Source: Bacillota bacterium
GTDB lineage: Bacteria > Bacillota > Limnochordia > JAAZLZ01
Direction: 5' to 3'
DNA length: 8,177 nt
Assembly (NCBI GenBank): GCA_012799075.1
Contig: JAAZLZ010000075.1
Location: 1 to 8,177 of the forward strand
Below the pieces are notes generated by a model. It worked only from the letters and a program-made list of their open reading frames with translations. It was not told the DNA's origin and ran no database searches. Below, one piece after another: positions 1 through 5,942 of this stretch. Each line of letters begins with the position of its first letter. The stretch's first letter is position 1. Made by a program: the position numbers and the translations under genes.

Positions 1-147
1 GGGCCTTATGTTCACACCGGTTTCAGCGGAAAACCTGGCCATCCTGTCGATGTTTCTGTCAAGCTTGTCAAGGTCAATTAATAGAGCGGGCGTTTCTATC
101 TCTTCTATTCTGCATGTAGGTGAGACATGCACTAATTTACTCAGCAT
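1..147 (-). CDS. D-threonine aldolase / D-serine deaminase-like PLP enzyme, N-terminal part (cut by window edge)
   Basis: Translating the minus strand from the ATG at 147-145 gives 49 codons that run off the window start. Residues 19-32 read ETPALLIDLDKLDR, followed by N-I-D-R-M-A and ending G-V-N-I-R-P. This is the opening beta-strand and helix of the alanine-racemase-fold enzymes of the D-threonine aldolase / D-serine dehydratase (DSD1) family. In that family the next residues usually carry the PLP-binding lysine (RPHxKTHK), which would lie just outside the window, so catalytic competence cannot be judged. Known members cleave D-threonine to glycine and acetaldehyde or deaminate D-serine; the substrate here is unknown. 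An in-frame TAA directly precedes the ATG, so the start cannot lie further upstream. An AGGAGG at 165-160 lies 12 nt away, slightly long. It is separated from the formate cluster by a terminator and is probably its own transcription unit. Confidence 0.75.
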   Translation of the reverse strand, partial: MLSKLVHVSPTCRIEEIETPALLIDLDKLDRNIDRMARFSAETGVNIRP

Positions 148-159
148 TTAGACTCGGCG

Positions 160-165
160 CCTCCT
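160..165 (-). promoter_or_regulatory. Ribosome binding site of the D-threonine aldolase-like gene
   Basis: A perfect AGGAGG on the minus strand lies 12 nt before the ATG at 147. The spacing is longer than the usual 6-9 nt, but no other in-frame start lies closer and a TAA stop abuts the ATG. Confidence 0.6.
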
Positions 166-181
166 ACTTTGTGTTTTAGCA

Positions 182-187
182 ATTATA
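182..187 (-). promoter_or_regulatory. Candidate -10 promoter element for the D-threonine aldolase-like gene
   Basis: The minus strand carries a perfect TATAAT at 187-182, within an AT-rich gap. Transcription would start near 175, giving a leader of about 28 nt before the ATG at 147. The hexamer 17 nt upstream (AGCATA) is a poor -35, so the promoter may be weak or activator-dependent. The rest of the gap 188-375 holds no convincing gene on either strand. Confidence 0.35.
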
Positions 188-375
188 TACCTCCCAATGA
201 CCTATATGCTTAAATTCAGTGTTCGGCGAAGTTACAGTGATGTCCTTCACAATATAATCACGCGTACATAATCGGAATTTTGGCTATATAGGCAAAGCAG
301 GGGGGGCAGTGGGAGCATTGTTTGCTGTTGGTTTCACCGAAATGCTTTAAGAGCTTGGTCTATTGACGCACGAGC

Positions 376-405
376 AAAAGGGGCAGCTCCGAAGAGCTGC
401 CCCTT
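376..405 (-). terminator. Rho-independent terminator after the formate dehydrogenase cluster
   Basis: On the minus strand a perfect 12-bp stem (AAGGGGCAGCTC paired with its complement, 405-394 and 389-378) closes a UUCG tetraloop and runs into UUUU (379-376). It starts 7 nt after the stop codon of the last gene (TAG at 415-413). Read on the plus strand the T tract is only two bases, so it acts in one direction, ending the fhs-to-hylA transcript before the next minus-strand gene. Confidence 0.92.
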
Positions 406-412
406 GCTGATC

Positions 413-925
413 CTACTGAGCCTTGGCGGCCTTTTTCGTTTGTCGGAGGAGCTTGCGTACATCCCTTGGTGTGAGACGACCATAGGTCTCATCATCGATC
501 ATGACTGTCGGCGCAAGACCACAGGCGCCGATGCAAGCCACCACTTCCAAGGTGTACTCTAGATCCTCCGTGGTGTTCCCGGCAGCAACGCCGAGCTCAT
601 CTTCAAAGGCCTTGAGTATCTCTTTGGCACCCCGAACGTGGCAGGCAGTGCCTTGACAGACCCGGATGATATGTTTGCCCCGGGGCTGCAAGTGGAACTG
701 GGAATAAAAGGACGCAACTCCGTAGACCCGGGCAAAGGGAACCTTCAAGGCCTTTGCCACGTACTCCATTGCCGGTCGGGGCAGATAGCCTAGTTGACCT
801 TGGGTTTCCTGGAGAACAGGAATCAAGGAGCTCTCCTGGCAGGGATACTGCGCCAGGATGTCATCTAGGGTTGACTTGTCTTCATCGCTTAGTTCAATAT
901 CACAGAGGCATACTGAACAGCTCAT
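413..925 (-). CDS. hylA: NuoE/HylA-type [2Fe-2S] subunit of NAD(P)-linked formate dehydrogenase
   Basis: This 170-residue protein belongs to the 24-kDa thioredoxin-like ferredoxin family (complex I NuoE, hydrogenase HydC/HylA, formate dehydrogenase gamma subunits). The family four-cysteine [2Fe-2S] site is complete: C90 and C95 in VCQGTAC (C-x4-C), and C131 and C135 in CIGAC (C-x3-C). The N-terminal helical part (about 12-80) contains the usual motifs VLQETQGQLGYLP and VYGVASFYSQF. In related complexes this subunit docks on the NuoF-like flavoprotein and accepts or relays electrons near the FMN; cytoplasmic, with no signal peptide or membrane segment. The ATG at 925 overlaps the fdhA stop by one base (TGATG) and has AGGAGG 7 nt upstream inside the fdhA 3' end, so the two are probably translationally coupled. 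Automatic annotation may call it nuoE, but no membrane complex I genes are present. The extreme N-terminus has extra cysteines (C3, C6, C8) of unknown role. Confidence 0.93.
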   Translation of the reverse strand: MSCSVCLCDIELSDEDKSTLDDILAQYPCQESSLIPVLQETQGQLGYLPRPAMEYVAKALKVPFARVYGVASFYSQFHLQPRGKHIIRVCQGTACHVRGAKEILKAFEDELGVAAGNTTEDLEYTLEVVACIGACGLAPTVMIDDETYGRLTPRDVRKLLRQTKKAAKAQ

Positions 926-3627
926 CAGCCCACCTCCTCTAAGGATTCAAGCTTCTCTATTCTCGCGGCACAGGCCTTGAACTCAGGGATCTTGGCGACA
1001 GGGTCCAAGGCCGGGTTGGTGAGGATGTTCGCAGCGCTCTCGGCAAAGTGGAAGGGAATGAATATGATTCCCTCCGGCACCACCGAGGTGACGCGGGCTT
1101 TGATCTCGATCTCCCCTCGCCTGGAGGTTACCCTGACCATATCTCCGTTCTTGATGGCAAGGTCCTTGGCCGTTGCAGGGTTGATCTCAACGTAGCCTTC
1201 CGGAATCCGCCAGTCCAGTCCCTCAGAGCGGCGGCTCATGGAACCGGTGTGGAAATGATATAGATTCCGACCGGTGGAAAGGATGAGGGGATACTCGTCA
1301 TCCGGAAGCTCCGCAGGACCGATGGCCTCGACGGGAGTGAATTTGCCCAGCCCTCTGGTGAAGCCCTGAGCATGCAAGCAGGGAGTGCCGGGGTGGGTCT
1401 TGGTGGGGCAGGGCCAACAGAGCCCCTCCTTATCTATGCGGACATAGTCGATGCCGCCGTAGCTGGGGGTGAGGGAACTGATTTCGTCCATGATGGCCGA
1501 TGGGTCTTGATACTCCATTTTACAGCCCATGCGGCGGGCAAGTTCGCAAATGATCTGCCAATCGGGCCGACTTTCTCCCCGAGGGGAAATGGCCTTGCGA
1601 ACGCGCTGGACGCGTCTTTCAGTGCTGGTAAAGGTGCCGTCCTTTTCGGCAAAGGTGGTTCCGGGTAGGACCACATCGGCCAACTGGGCCGTTTCCGTGA
1701 GGAAAATGTCCTGCACCACCAAGAACTCCAGGTTTTCCAGGGCTTTCCGGACGTGATTAATGTCGGGATCGCTGACCATGGGGTTCTCGGCACAGATGTA
1801 AAGGGCCTTGATGTCTCCGGACAAGGACGCGGGGATCATCTCAGTAATGGTCAACCCCGGCTTTTCCGGCAGGTCTATGCCCCAGGCCTCGGTGAACTTG
1901 GCCCTAAGATCGGGCTTGGTTACCGATTGATATCCAGGGAACACATTGGGCAGGGCTCCCATGTCACAGGCGCCCTGGACGTTGTTTTGACCCCGGAGGG
2001 GGTTGACCCCTGTGCCTTCTCGGCCCACATTGCCTGTGAGCATGGCCAGGTTGGCGACGGCTAAAACGTTGTCTGTTCCCTGGGAATGCTGGGTAATGCC
2101 CATGGAATAGTAGATTGCCCCCCGGTCGGCCTTCCCGTATAACCGGGCGGCCTTGCGGATTAGATCCGCGGGGACGGAGGTCAGTTTCTGCACATACTCC
2201 GGTGTGTACTTGGCCAAGGCTTCCTTAAGCTTATCAAAGCCTTCTGTTCTGGAAGCGATGTATTCTTCATCGGCCAGCCCTTCCGCGATGATCACGTGGG
2301 CAAGGCCGTTTAAGAGGGCCACGTTGGTCCCGGGAAGGAGCTGAAGGTGCACATCGGCCAGTTCGGCAAGTTCAATGCGCCGCGGGTCGATCACGATGAG
2401 CTTCTTCCCTTGCGCGACGGCCTGTTTGATCAAGTAGCCGATGACCGGGTGGGCCTCGGTGGTGTTGGAGCCTGTCACCAGGATGGTGTCGGCCAGGGTC
2501 ACCTCGGGGATGGAGTTGGTCATCGCGCCGCTGCCGAAGGCTTTGGCCAGACCAACCACCGTGGAGGCATGGCAGAGCCTTGCGCAGTGGTCCACGTTAT
2601 TGGTCCCCAGAACTGCCCGGGCGAACTTTTGCAGCAGGTAGTTCTCTTCATTGGTGCATTTGGCGCTGGCAAAGACCCCGAGGGCGTCGCTGCCGTGGGC
2701 ATGCTTGATTTCCGACAGCCGCCTGGCGGTGAAGTCCAAAGCCTCATCCCAAGTGCTTTCGACGAACCGGCCGTCTTTCTTGATCAGGGGCTTGGTCAGC
2801 CGTTCAGGATGATGGATGAAGTCCAGGCCGAACCGTCCCTTGACGCAAAGCTTTCCCCGGTTGGCCGGGCCGTTGCCCGGGGAGACATCGACGAGCCTGT
2901 CCCCTTTGACATGCAGGTTGAGGACGCAGCCGACTCCACAGTAGGTGCAAGTTGTAGTGACCGTTTTGAACTCCCAGGTCCGTCCCTGTCCGACCCTGCT
3001 CCTTGGGATCAGGGCGCCAACGGGACATACGGCCACGCAATTGCCGCAGAAAACGCAGGAAGACTCTTGCAGGGGCATCTCATAGGCTGCGGCTACTTGG
3101 GCTTGGAAGCCCCGATGGGTGAAGTCGATGGCGTGGGCGCCAACTATTTCTCCACACATCCGGACGCACTGGCCGCAAAGGATGCACTTTTCCATATCAC
3201 GAATAAAGAAAGGATTGCTTTCATCCAGCTGCCTTTGGCTGCGTTCGCCGTCTTCGGGGGAAGTCCTTACCCCATAGGCGTAAGCGTAATCTTGAAGGCG
3301 GCAATTGCCGCACTTCTCGCAAGCCAGGCAATCGGCGGGATGATCGGAAAGATAAAGCTCCAGCAGGGCTTTGCGCCGGGCATTAATCCTTTCTGAATGG
3401 GTCAGGACCTCCATGCCGTCGGTGACGGGGGTGGTACAAGCAGGAAACAGCTTCTTTCCTCCGACCACCTCGACAACACACAGCCGACAGGCCCCGACTC
3501 TGCTAAGCTCCTCATGGAAGCAGAGGGTGGGGATTTCGATGCCCGCTTCCCTGGCCACATCCAGAATGGTCATCCCCGGCTTAGCCCGCAGTTCTTGGTC
3601 ATTAATTTTAAGGGATATCTGCTTCAA
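925..3627 (-). CDS. fdhA: Formate dehydrogenase catalytic subunit, molybdopterin (Mo/W), Cys type, with NuoG-like N-terminus
   Basis: Oxidises formate to CO2 or reduces CO2 to formate in the cytoplasm. From the N-terminus (numbering from the TTG at 3627, 900 residues): a [2Fe-2S] ferredoxin domain (C36, C47, C50, C64); a His-Cys [4Fe-4S] site (H96-x3-C100-x2-C103-x5-C109); two [4Fe-4S] clusters (C148, C151, C154, C158; C191, C194, C197, C201); then the molybdopterin oxidoreductase with its own cluster (C227, C230, C234, C261) and the pterin dinucleotide-binding C-terminal domain (about 775-895). The active-site stretch HCARLCH puts Cys352 where many relatives have selenocysteine, followed by the catalytic His353; Lys264 (CVKGRFG) and Arg545 (NPLRGQNNVQG) match other conserved active-site residues. 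Length and sequence resemble, from memory, Moorella FdhA. Start: the longer frame opens with GTG at 3639, but AAAGGGAG abuts it with no spacing. TTG at 3627 has workable spacing (about 11 nt) and fits family length, so I prefer it, with moderate confidence. Formate specificity is inferred from motifs and neighbours. Confidence 0.93.
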   Translation of the reverse strand: MKQISLKINDQELRAKPGMTILDVAREAGIEIPTLCFHEELSRVGACRLCVVEVVGGKKLFPACTTPVTDGMEVLTHSERINARRKALLELYLSDHPADCLACEKCGNCRLQDYAYAYGVRTSPEDGERSQRQLDESNPFFIRDMEKCILCGQCVRMCGEIVGAHAIDFTHRGFQAQVAAAYEMPLQESSCVFCGNCVAVCPVGALIPRSRVGQGRTWEFKTVTTTCTYCGVGCVLNLHVKGDRLVDVSPGNGPANRGKLCVKGRFGLDFIHHPERLTKPLIKKDGRFVESTWDEALDFTARRLSEIKHAHGSDALGVFASAKCTNEENYLLQKFARAVLGTNNVDHCARLCHASTVVGLAKAFGSGAMTNSIPEVTLADTILVTGSNTTEAHPVIGYLIKQAVAQGKKLIVIDPRRIELAELADVHLQLLPGTNVALLNGLAHVIIAEGLADEEYIASRTEGFDKLKEALAKYTPEYVQKLTSVPADLIRKAARLYGKADRGAIYYSMGITQHSQGTDNVLAVANLAMLTGNVGREGTGVNPLRGQNNVQGACDMGALPNVFPGYQSVTKPDLRAKFTEAWGIDLPEKPGLTITEMIPASLSGDIKALYICAENPMVSDPDINHVRKALENLEFLVVQDIFLTETAQLADVVLPGTTFAEKDGTFTSTERRVQRVRKAISPRGESRPDWQIICELARRMGCKMEYQDPSAIMDEISSLTPSYGGIDYVRIDKEGLCWPCPTKTHPGTPCLHAQGFTRGLGKFTPVEAIGPAELPDDEYPLILSTGRNLYHFHTGSMSRRSEGLDWRIPEGYVEINPATAKDLAIKNGDMVRVTSRRGEIEIKARVTSVVPEGIIFIPFHFAESAANILTNPALDPVAKIPEFKACAARIEKLESLEEVG
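933..938 (-). promoter_or_regulatory. Ribosome binding site of hylA inside fdhA
   Basis: A perfect AGGAGG on the minus strand lies 7 nt before the hylA ATG at 925, within the last codons of fdhA. This supports reinitiation or coupled translation across the TGATG junction. Confidence 0.8.
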
Positions 3628-3651
3628 TTGAACTCTCACTCCCTTTAGCTG

Positions 3652-5445
3652 CTAGCTCTTCACAATGGCTTCGAAGGGGCACTTCGAAAGGCATGTGTTG
3701 CACTTGGTGCAGCGGGTCTGATCGATTATGTGGGCCTCCTTCGGGGCTCCGCTAATGCAGTTGGCGGGGCAGTTGCGGGCGCAAAGACCACAACCGGTGC
3801 ACTTCTCAGGATCGATCGTGTAGGTCAACAGGGCATTGCACACCTTCGCAGGACAGGTGTGATCGAGAATATGGGCTTCGTACTCATGGCGGAAATGCCT
3901 GATGGTTGATAGGACCGGATTGGGAGAAGTCTGGCCTAGACCACAAAGGGACAGGTCCTTGACGGTGTTGGCTAGTTCCAACAGCTCATCTAGGTCCTCG
4001 GGTTCACCCTCGCCGTGGGTGATGCGGGTTAGGATTTCCAGCATGCGCTTGGTGCCGATGCGGCATGGAGCACACTTCCCGCAAGATTCCTTTTGGATGA
4101 AGTCCATGAAGAACCTGGCCACGTCAACCATGCAGGTGTCCTCATCCATGACCACCATTCCACCTGATCCCATGATGGCTCCTGCCTGGGTCAAGGAATC
4201 ATAGTCAACGGGGATGTCCAAGAGCTCCTCTGGTATGCATCCCCCTGAGGGCCCTCCGATTTGAACCGCCTTGAACTTCTTCCCGTCTCTGACGCCGCCG
4301 CCGATCTCAAAGATCACTTCCCGCAAGGTAATCCCCATGGGCACTTCCGTGAGCCCAGTGTTGTTCACTTTGCCTGCGAGGGCAAAAACCTTCGTGCCCT
4401 TGCTCTTTTCCGTACCGATGGTTGCAAAGTAAGCGCCGCTGGTTCGGATAATGTTGGGGATATTTGCATAAGTCTCCACGTTATTGATGTTTGTGGGTTT
4501 TCCCCACAAACCTTTGGAAGCTGGGAAGGGCGGCCTTGGCCGGGGCATTCCCCTCTTGCCTTCGATGGATGCAAGCAGAGCCGTCTCCTCGCCGCAAACG
4601 AAAGCTCCCGCTCCTTCTTTGATGTGGAGGGAAAAGTTGAAGTCGGTGCCAAAAATCCCTTTGCCCAGGAAATGTCTCTCTTCTGCCTGCTTAATGGCAA
4701 GCTGCAAGCGGCGAATGGCCAAGGGATATTCGGCCCGGACGTAGATGTAGCCTTCGTCTGCTCCCACGGCATAGGCCGCAATGGCCATCCCCTCGAGGAG
4801 CGCGTGGGGATCTCCCTCCAAGATGCTCCGATCCATGAATGCGCCGGGGTCTCCCTCGTCCGCATTGCACACTAGGTATTTCTTCTCTCCGGGGGCCTGT
4901 CGGGTGAACCGCCACTTAAGGCCTGTGGGGAATCCTCCTCCCCCCCGACCCCGCAGACCTGAAGTGAGCACCTCTTCAATAACCTCTTCCGGAGTCATGG
5001 TGGCAAGGGCCTTCTCAAGGGCGGCATAGCCCTCAAGGGCCGTGTATTCCTCAATTGATTCAGGATTTATGAATCCGCAGTTCCGGAGTACTACCCGGCG
5101 CTGTTTGCGAAAGGAGCTAAGCTCCGGGTAGATGGCATCTTTCATGATCCGACCGATGACCCATTCCTCGGGAATGGGAGTGCCGTTGATGAGACTTTCC
5201 AGCACGTGGACGGCCTTCTCCGGGGTCATTGGTCCGTAAGTAACCCGGTCCCTGCCTGGCTGGATCACGTCGATAATCGGTTCCTGCTCACACATTCCGA
5301 TGCAGCCTGTGGGGACTATTTCGACAGCAGCGTTAGCCGCATTCTTGGTCTCGACCAATGCATCAAAAACGGGGCGGGCGCCGGCAGCTAAGCCACAGGT
5401 ACCCATCCCCACCATTATCCTTGCTTTGGCAACGGAGTCATCCAA
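3652..5445 (-). CDS. hylB: HydB/HylB (NuoF-type) FMN and NAD(P)H-binding Fe-S subunit of formate dehydrogenase
   Basis: This 597-residue diaphorase subunit resembles HydB of electron-bifurcating hydrogenases and HylB of bifurcating formate dehydrogenases. In order: a thioredoxin-like domain (about 10-95) with C17 in GMGTCGLAAG and C48/C52 in TGCIGMC; the 51-kDa FMN/NAD domain with the glycine-rich loop LRGRGGGGFPTG (164-175) and VCNADEGDPGAFMDR (192-206); an SLBB-like region (about 350-420); the N3-type [4Fe-4S] site C455, C458, C461, C501 (ESCGKCAPC and SLCGLG); and a C-terminal double [4Fe-4S] ferredoxin (C549, C552, C555, C559; C579, C582, C585, C589). C531 and C536 (CPAKVC) with nearby histidines may bind a further metal. 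The frame extends to a TTG at 5475 without a ribosome binding site; the TTG at 5445 has AGGAGG 8 nt upstream and was chosen. It probably exchanges electrons with NAD(P)H and perhaps ferredoxin; bifurcation is inferred, not shown. NuoF of complex I lacks the N- and C-terminal extensions. Confidence 0.92.
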   Translation of the reverse strand: MDDSVAKARIMVGMGTCGLAAGARPVFDALVETKNAANAAVEIVPTGCIGMCEQEPIIDVIQPGRDRVTYGPMTPEKAVHVLESLINGTPIPEEWVIGRIMKDAIYPELSSFRKQRRVVLRNCGFINPESIEEYTALEGYAALEKALATMTPEEVIEEVLTSGLRGRGGGGFPTGLKWRFTRQAPGEKKYLVCNADEGDPGAFMDRSILEGDPHALLEGMAIAAYAVGADEGYIYVRAEYPLAIRRLQLAIKQAEERHFLGKGIFGTDFNFSLHIKEGAGAFVCGEETALLASIEGKRGMPRPRPPFPASKGLWGKPTNINNVETYANIPNIIRTSGAYFATIGTEKSKGTKVFALAGKVNNTGLTEVPMGITLREVIFEIGGGVRDGKKFKAVQIGGPSGGCIPEELLDIPVDYDSLTQAGAIMGSGGMVVMDEDTCMVDVARFFMDFIQKESCGKCAPCRIGTKRMLEILTRITHGEGEPEDLDELLELANTVKDLSLCGLGQTSPNPVLSTIRHFRHEYEAHILDHTCPAKVCNALLTYTIDPEKCTGCGLCARNCPANCISGAPKEAHIIDQTRCTKCNTCLSKCPFEAIVKS

Positions 5446-5453
5446 TGTCGTCA

Positions 5454-5459
5454 CCTCCT
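5454..5459 (-). promoter_or_regulatory. Ribosome binding site that sets the hylB start
   Basis: CAGGAGGTGA on the minus strand contains a full AGGAGG 8 nt before the TTG at 5445. No such site precedes the upstream in-frame TTG at 5475, so 5445 is the likely start. Confidence 0.8.
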
Positions 5460-5484
5460 GGTTATACAGCCCCAAGGCCAGCTC

Positions 5485-5883
5485 TCAGCCGAAAAACCGC
5501 TGAATCTCTGCTTGGGCCGCTTCCGGGCTGTCTGAAGCGTGGATGGCGTTGGCGGGCAGCTCAATGGAGAAGTCCCCTCGAATAGTACCCGGTGCTGCTT
5601 CGGCGGGGTTGGTATGACCGCAAAGATTGCGGACAACGGCGATTGCCTGGGGCCCTTCCACAACAGCCAAGACCACCGGACCTGAGATCATGTAGTCCAC
5701 AAGGTCTGGGAAAAATGGCCGACTTGCATGGTGGGCGTAATGGGCTTCGACCGTATCCCGCTCCAACTGTTTGAGGACTAAATCCCTGATCCTTAAGCCT
5801 TTGTCTTCAAGGCGCTGAAGGATCCTGCCTACTAGTCCCCTGGCTATGATCTCGGGCTTGAGGATCACCAGGGTTTGCTCCAA
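5485..5883 (-). CDS. ndk: Nucleoside diphosphate kinase
   Basis: Transfers the gamma-phosphate between nucleoside triphosphates and diphosphates through a phosphohistidine. The 132-residue protein is about family length (130-150) and complete. It opens with TLVILKPE (Lys9), has Tyr49, continues with the nucleotide-binding stretch RNLCGHTNPAEAAPGTIRGD (Arg85, Thr91, Arg102), and carries the phosphorylated His115 in NAIHASDS with Asn112 three residues earlier. It starts with TTG at 5883: AGGAGGA lies 7 nt upstream, whereas the nearby ATG (5890-5888) is in another frame and touches the ribosome binding site. It lies 59 nt after fhs and 39 nt before hylB, in the same direction, so it is probably co-transcribed with them. 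A kinase of this type inside a formate/folate operon is unusual. Its role there may be to equilibrate ATP made or used by Fhs with other NTPs, or it may be an unrelated passenger. Confidence 0.96.
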   Translation of the reverse strand: MEQTLVILKPEIIARGLVGRILQRLEDKGLRIRDLVLKQLERDTVEAHYAHHASRPFFPDLVDYMISGPVVLAVVEGPQAIAVVRNLCGHTNPAEAAPGTIRGDFSIELPANAIHASDSPEAAQAEIQRFFG

Positions 5884-5890
5884 AGTCCAT

Positions 5891-5897
5891 TCCTCCT
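5891..5897 (-). promoter_or_regulatory. Ribosome binding site that sets the TTG start of ndk
   Basis: AAAGGAGGA on the minus strand lies 7 nt before the TTG at 5883. The out-of-frame ATG at 5890-5888 directly abuts it and could not be used with this site. Confidence 0.8.
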
Positions 5898-5913
5898 TTC
5901 AAATTGAGTAGAA

Positions 5914-5935
5914 GGCTATCCCCTAGGGGATAGCC
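5914..5935 (-). repeat. Perfect 22-nt palindrome between fhs and ndk (intercistronic hairpin)
   Basis: GGCTATCCCC followed by TA and the exact complement GGGGATAGCC forms a 10-bp GC-rich stem. A further four A/T-rich pairs are possible on the outside with a one-base bulge. It begins 7 nt after the fhs stop (TAG, 5945-5943). On the minus strand it is followed by TTCTACTC, not a U tract, so it looks more like a leaky terminator, an RNA processing or stability element, or a protein site than a full terminator. It could set lower expression of the genes downstream of fhs. Confidence 0.75.
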
Positions 5936-5942
5936 CTTCTTC

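Noticed and set aside
300..306. Seven-G run, matched by a seven-C run at 7791-7797
   Set aside because: The flanking sequences differ, so this is not a repeat; single homopolymer runs in intergenic DNA are unremarkable.
2572..2574. Selenocysteine insertion signal in fdhA
   Set aside because: The codon is TGC, not TGA, so a SECIS element is not expected.
2347..3396. A long plus-strand open frame (349 codons) opposite fdhA
   Set aside because: It lies wholly antisense to a well-supported catalytic gene, has low-complexity Gly/Asp-rich composition with no recognisable domain, and is the expected shadow of GC-biased codon positions. The same applies to the plus-strand frame at 4261-4875.
5446..5475. 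Extending hylB to the TTG at 5475
   Set aside because: No ribosome binding site precedes it, and the extension would overlap the strong AGGAGG that serves the TTG at 5445.
5888..5890. ATG as the start of ndk
   Set aside because: It is out of frame with the kinase and abuts the ribosome binding site; the TTG at 5883 is in frame with 7-nt spacing.
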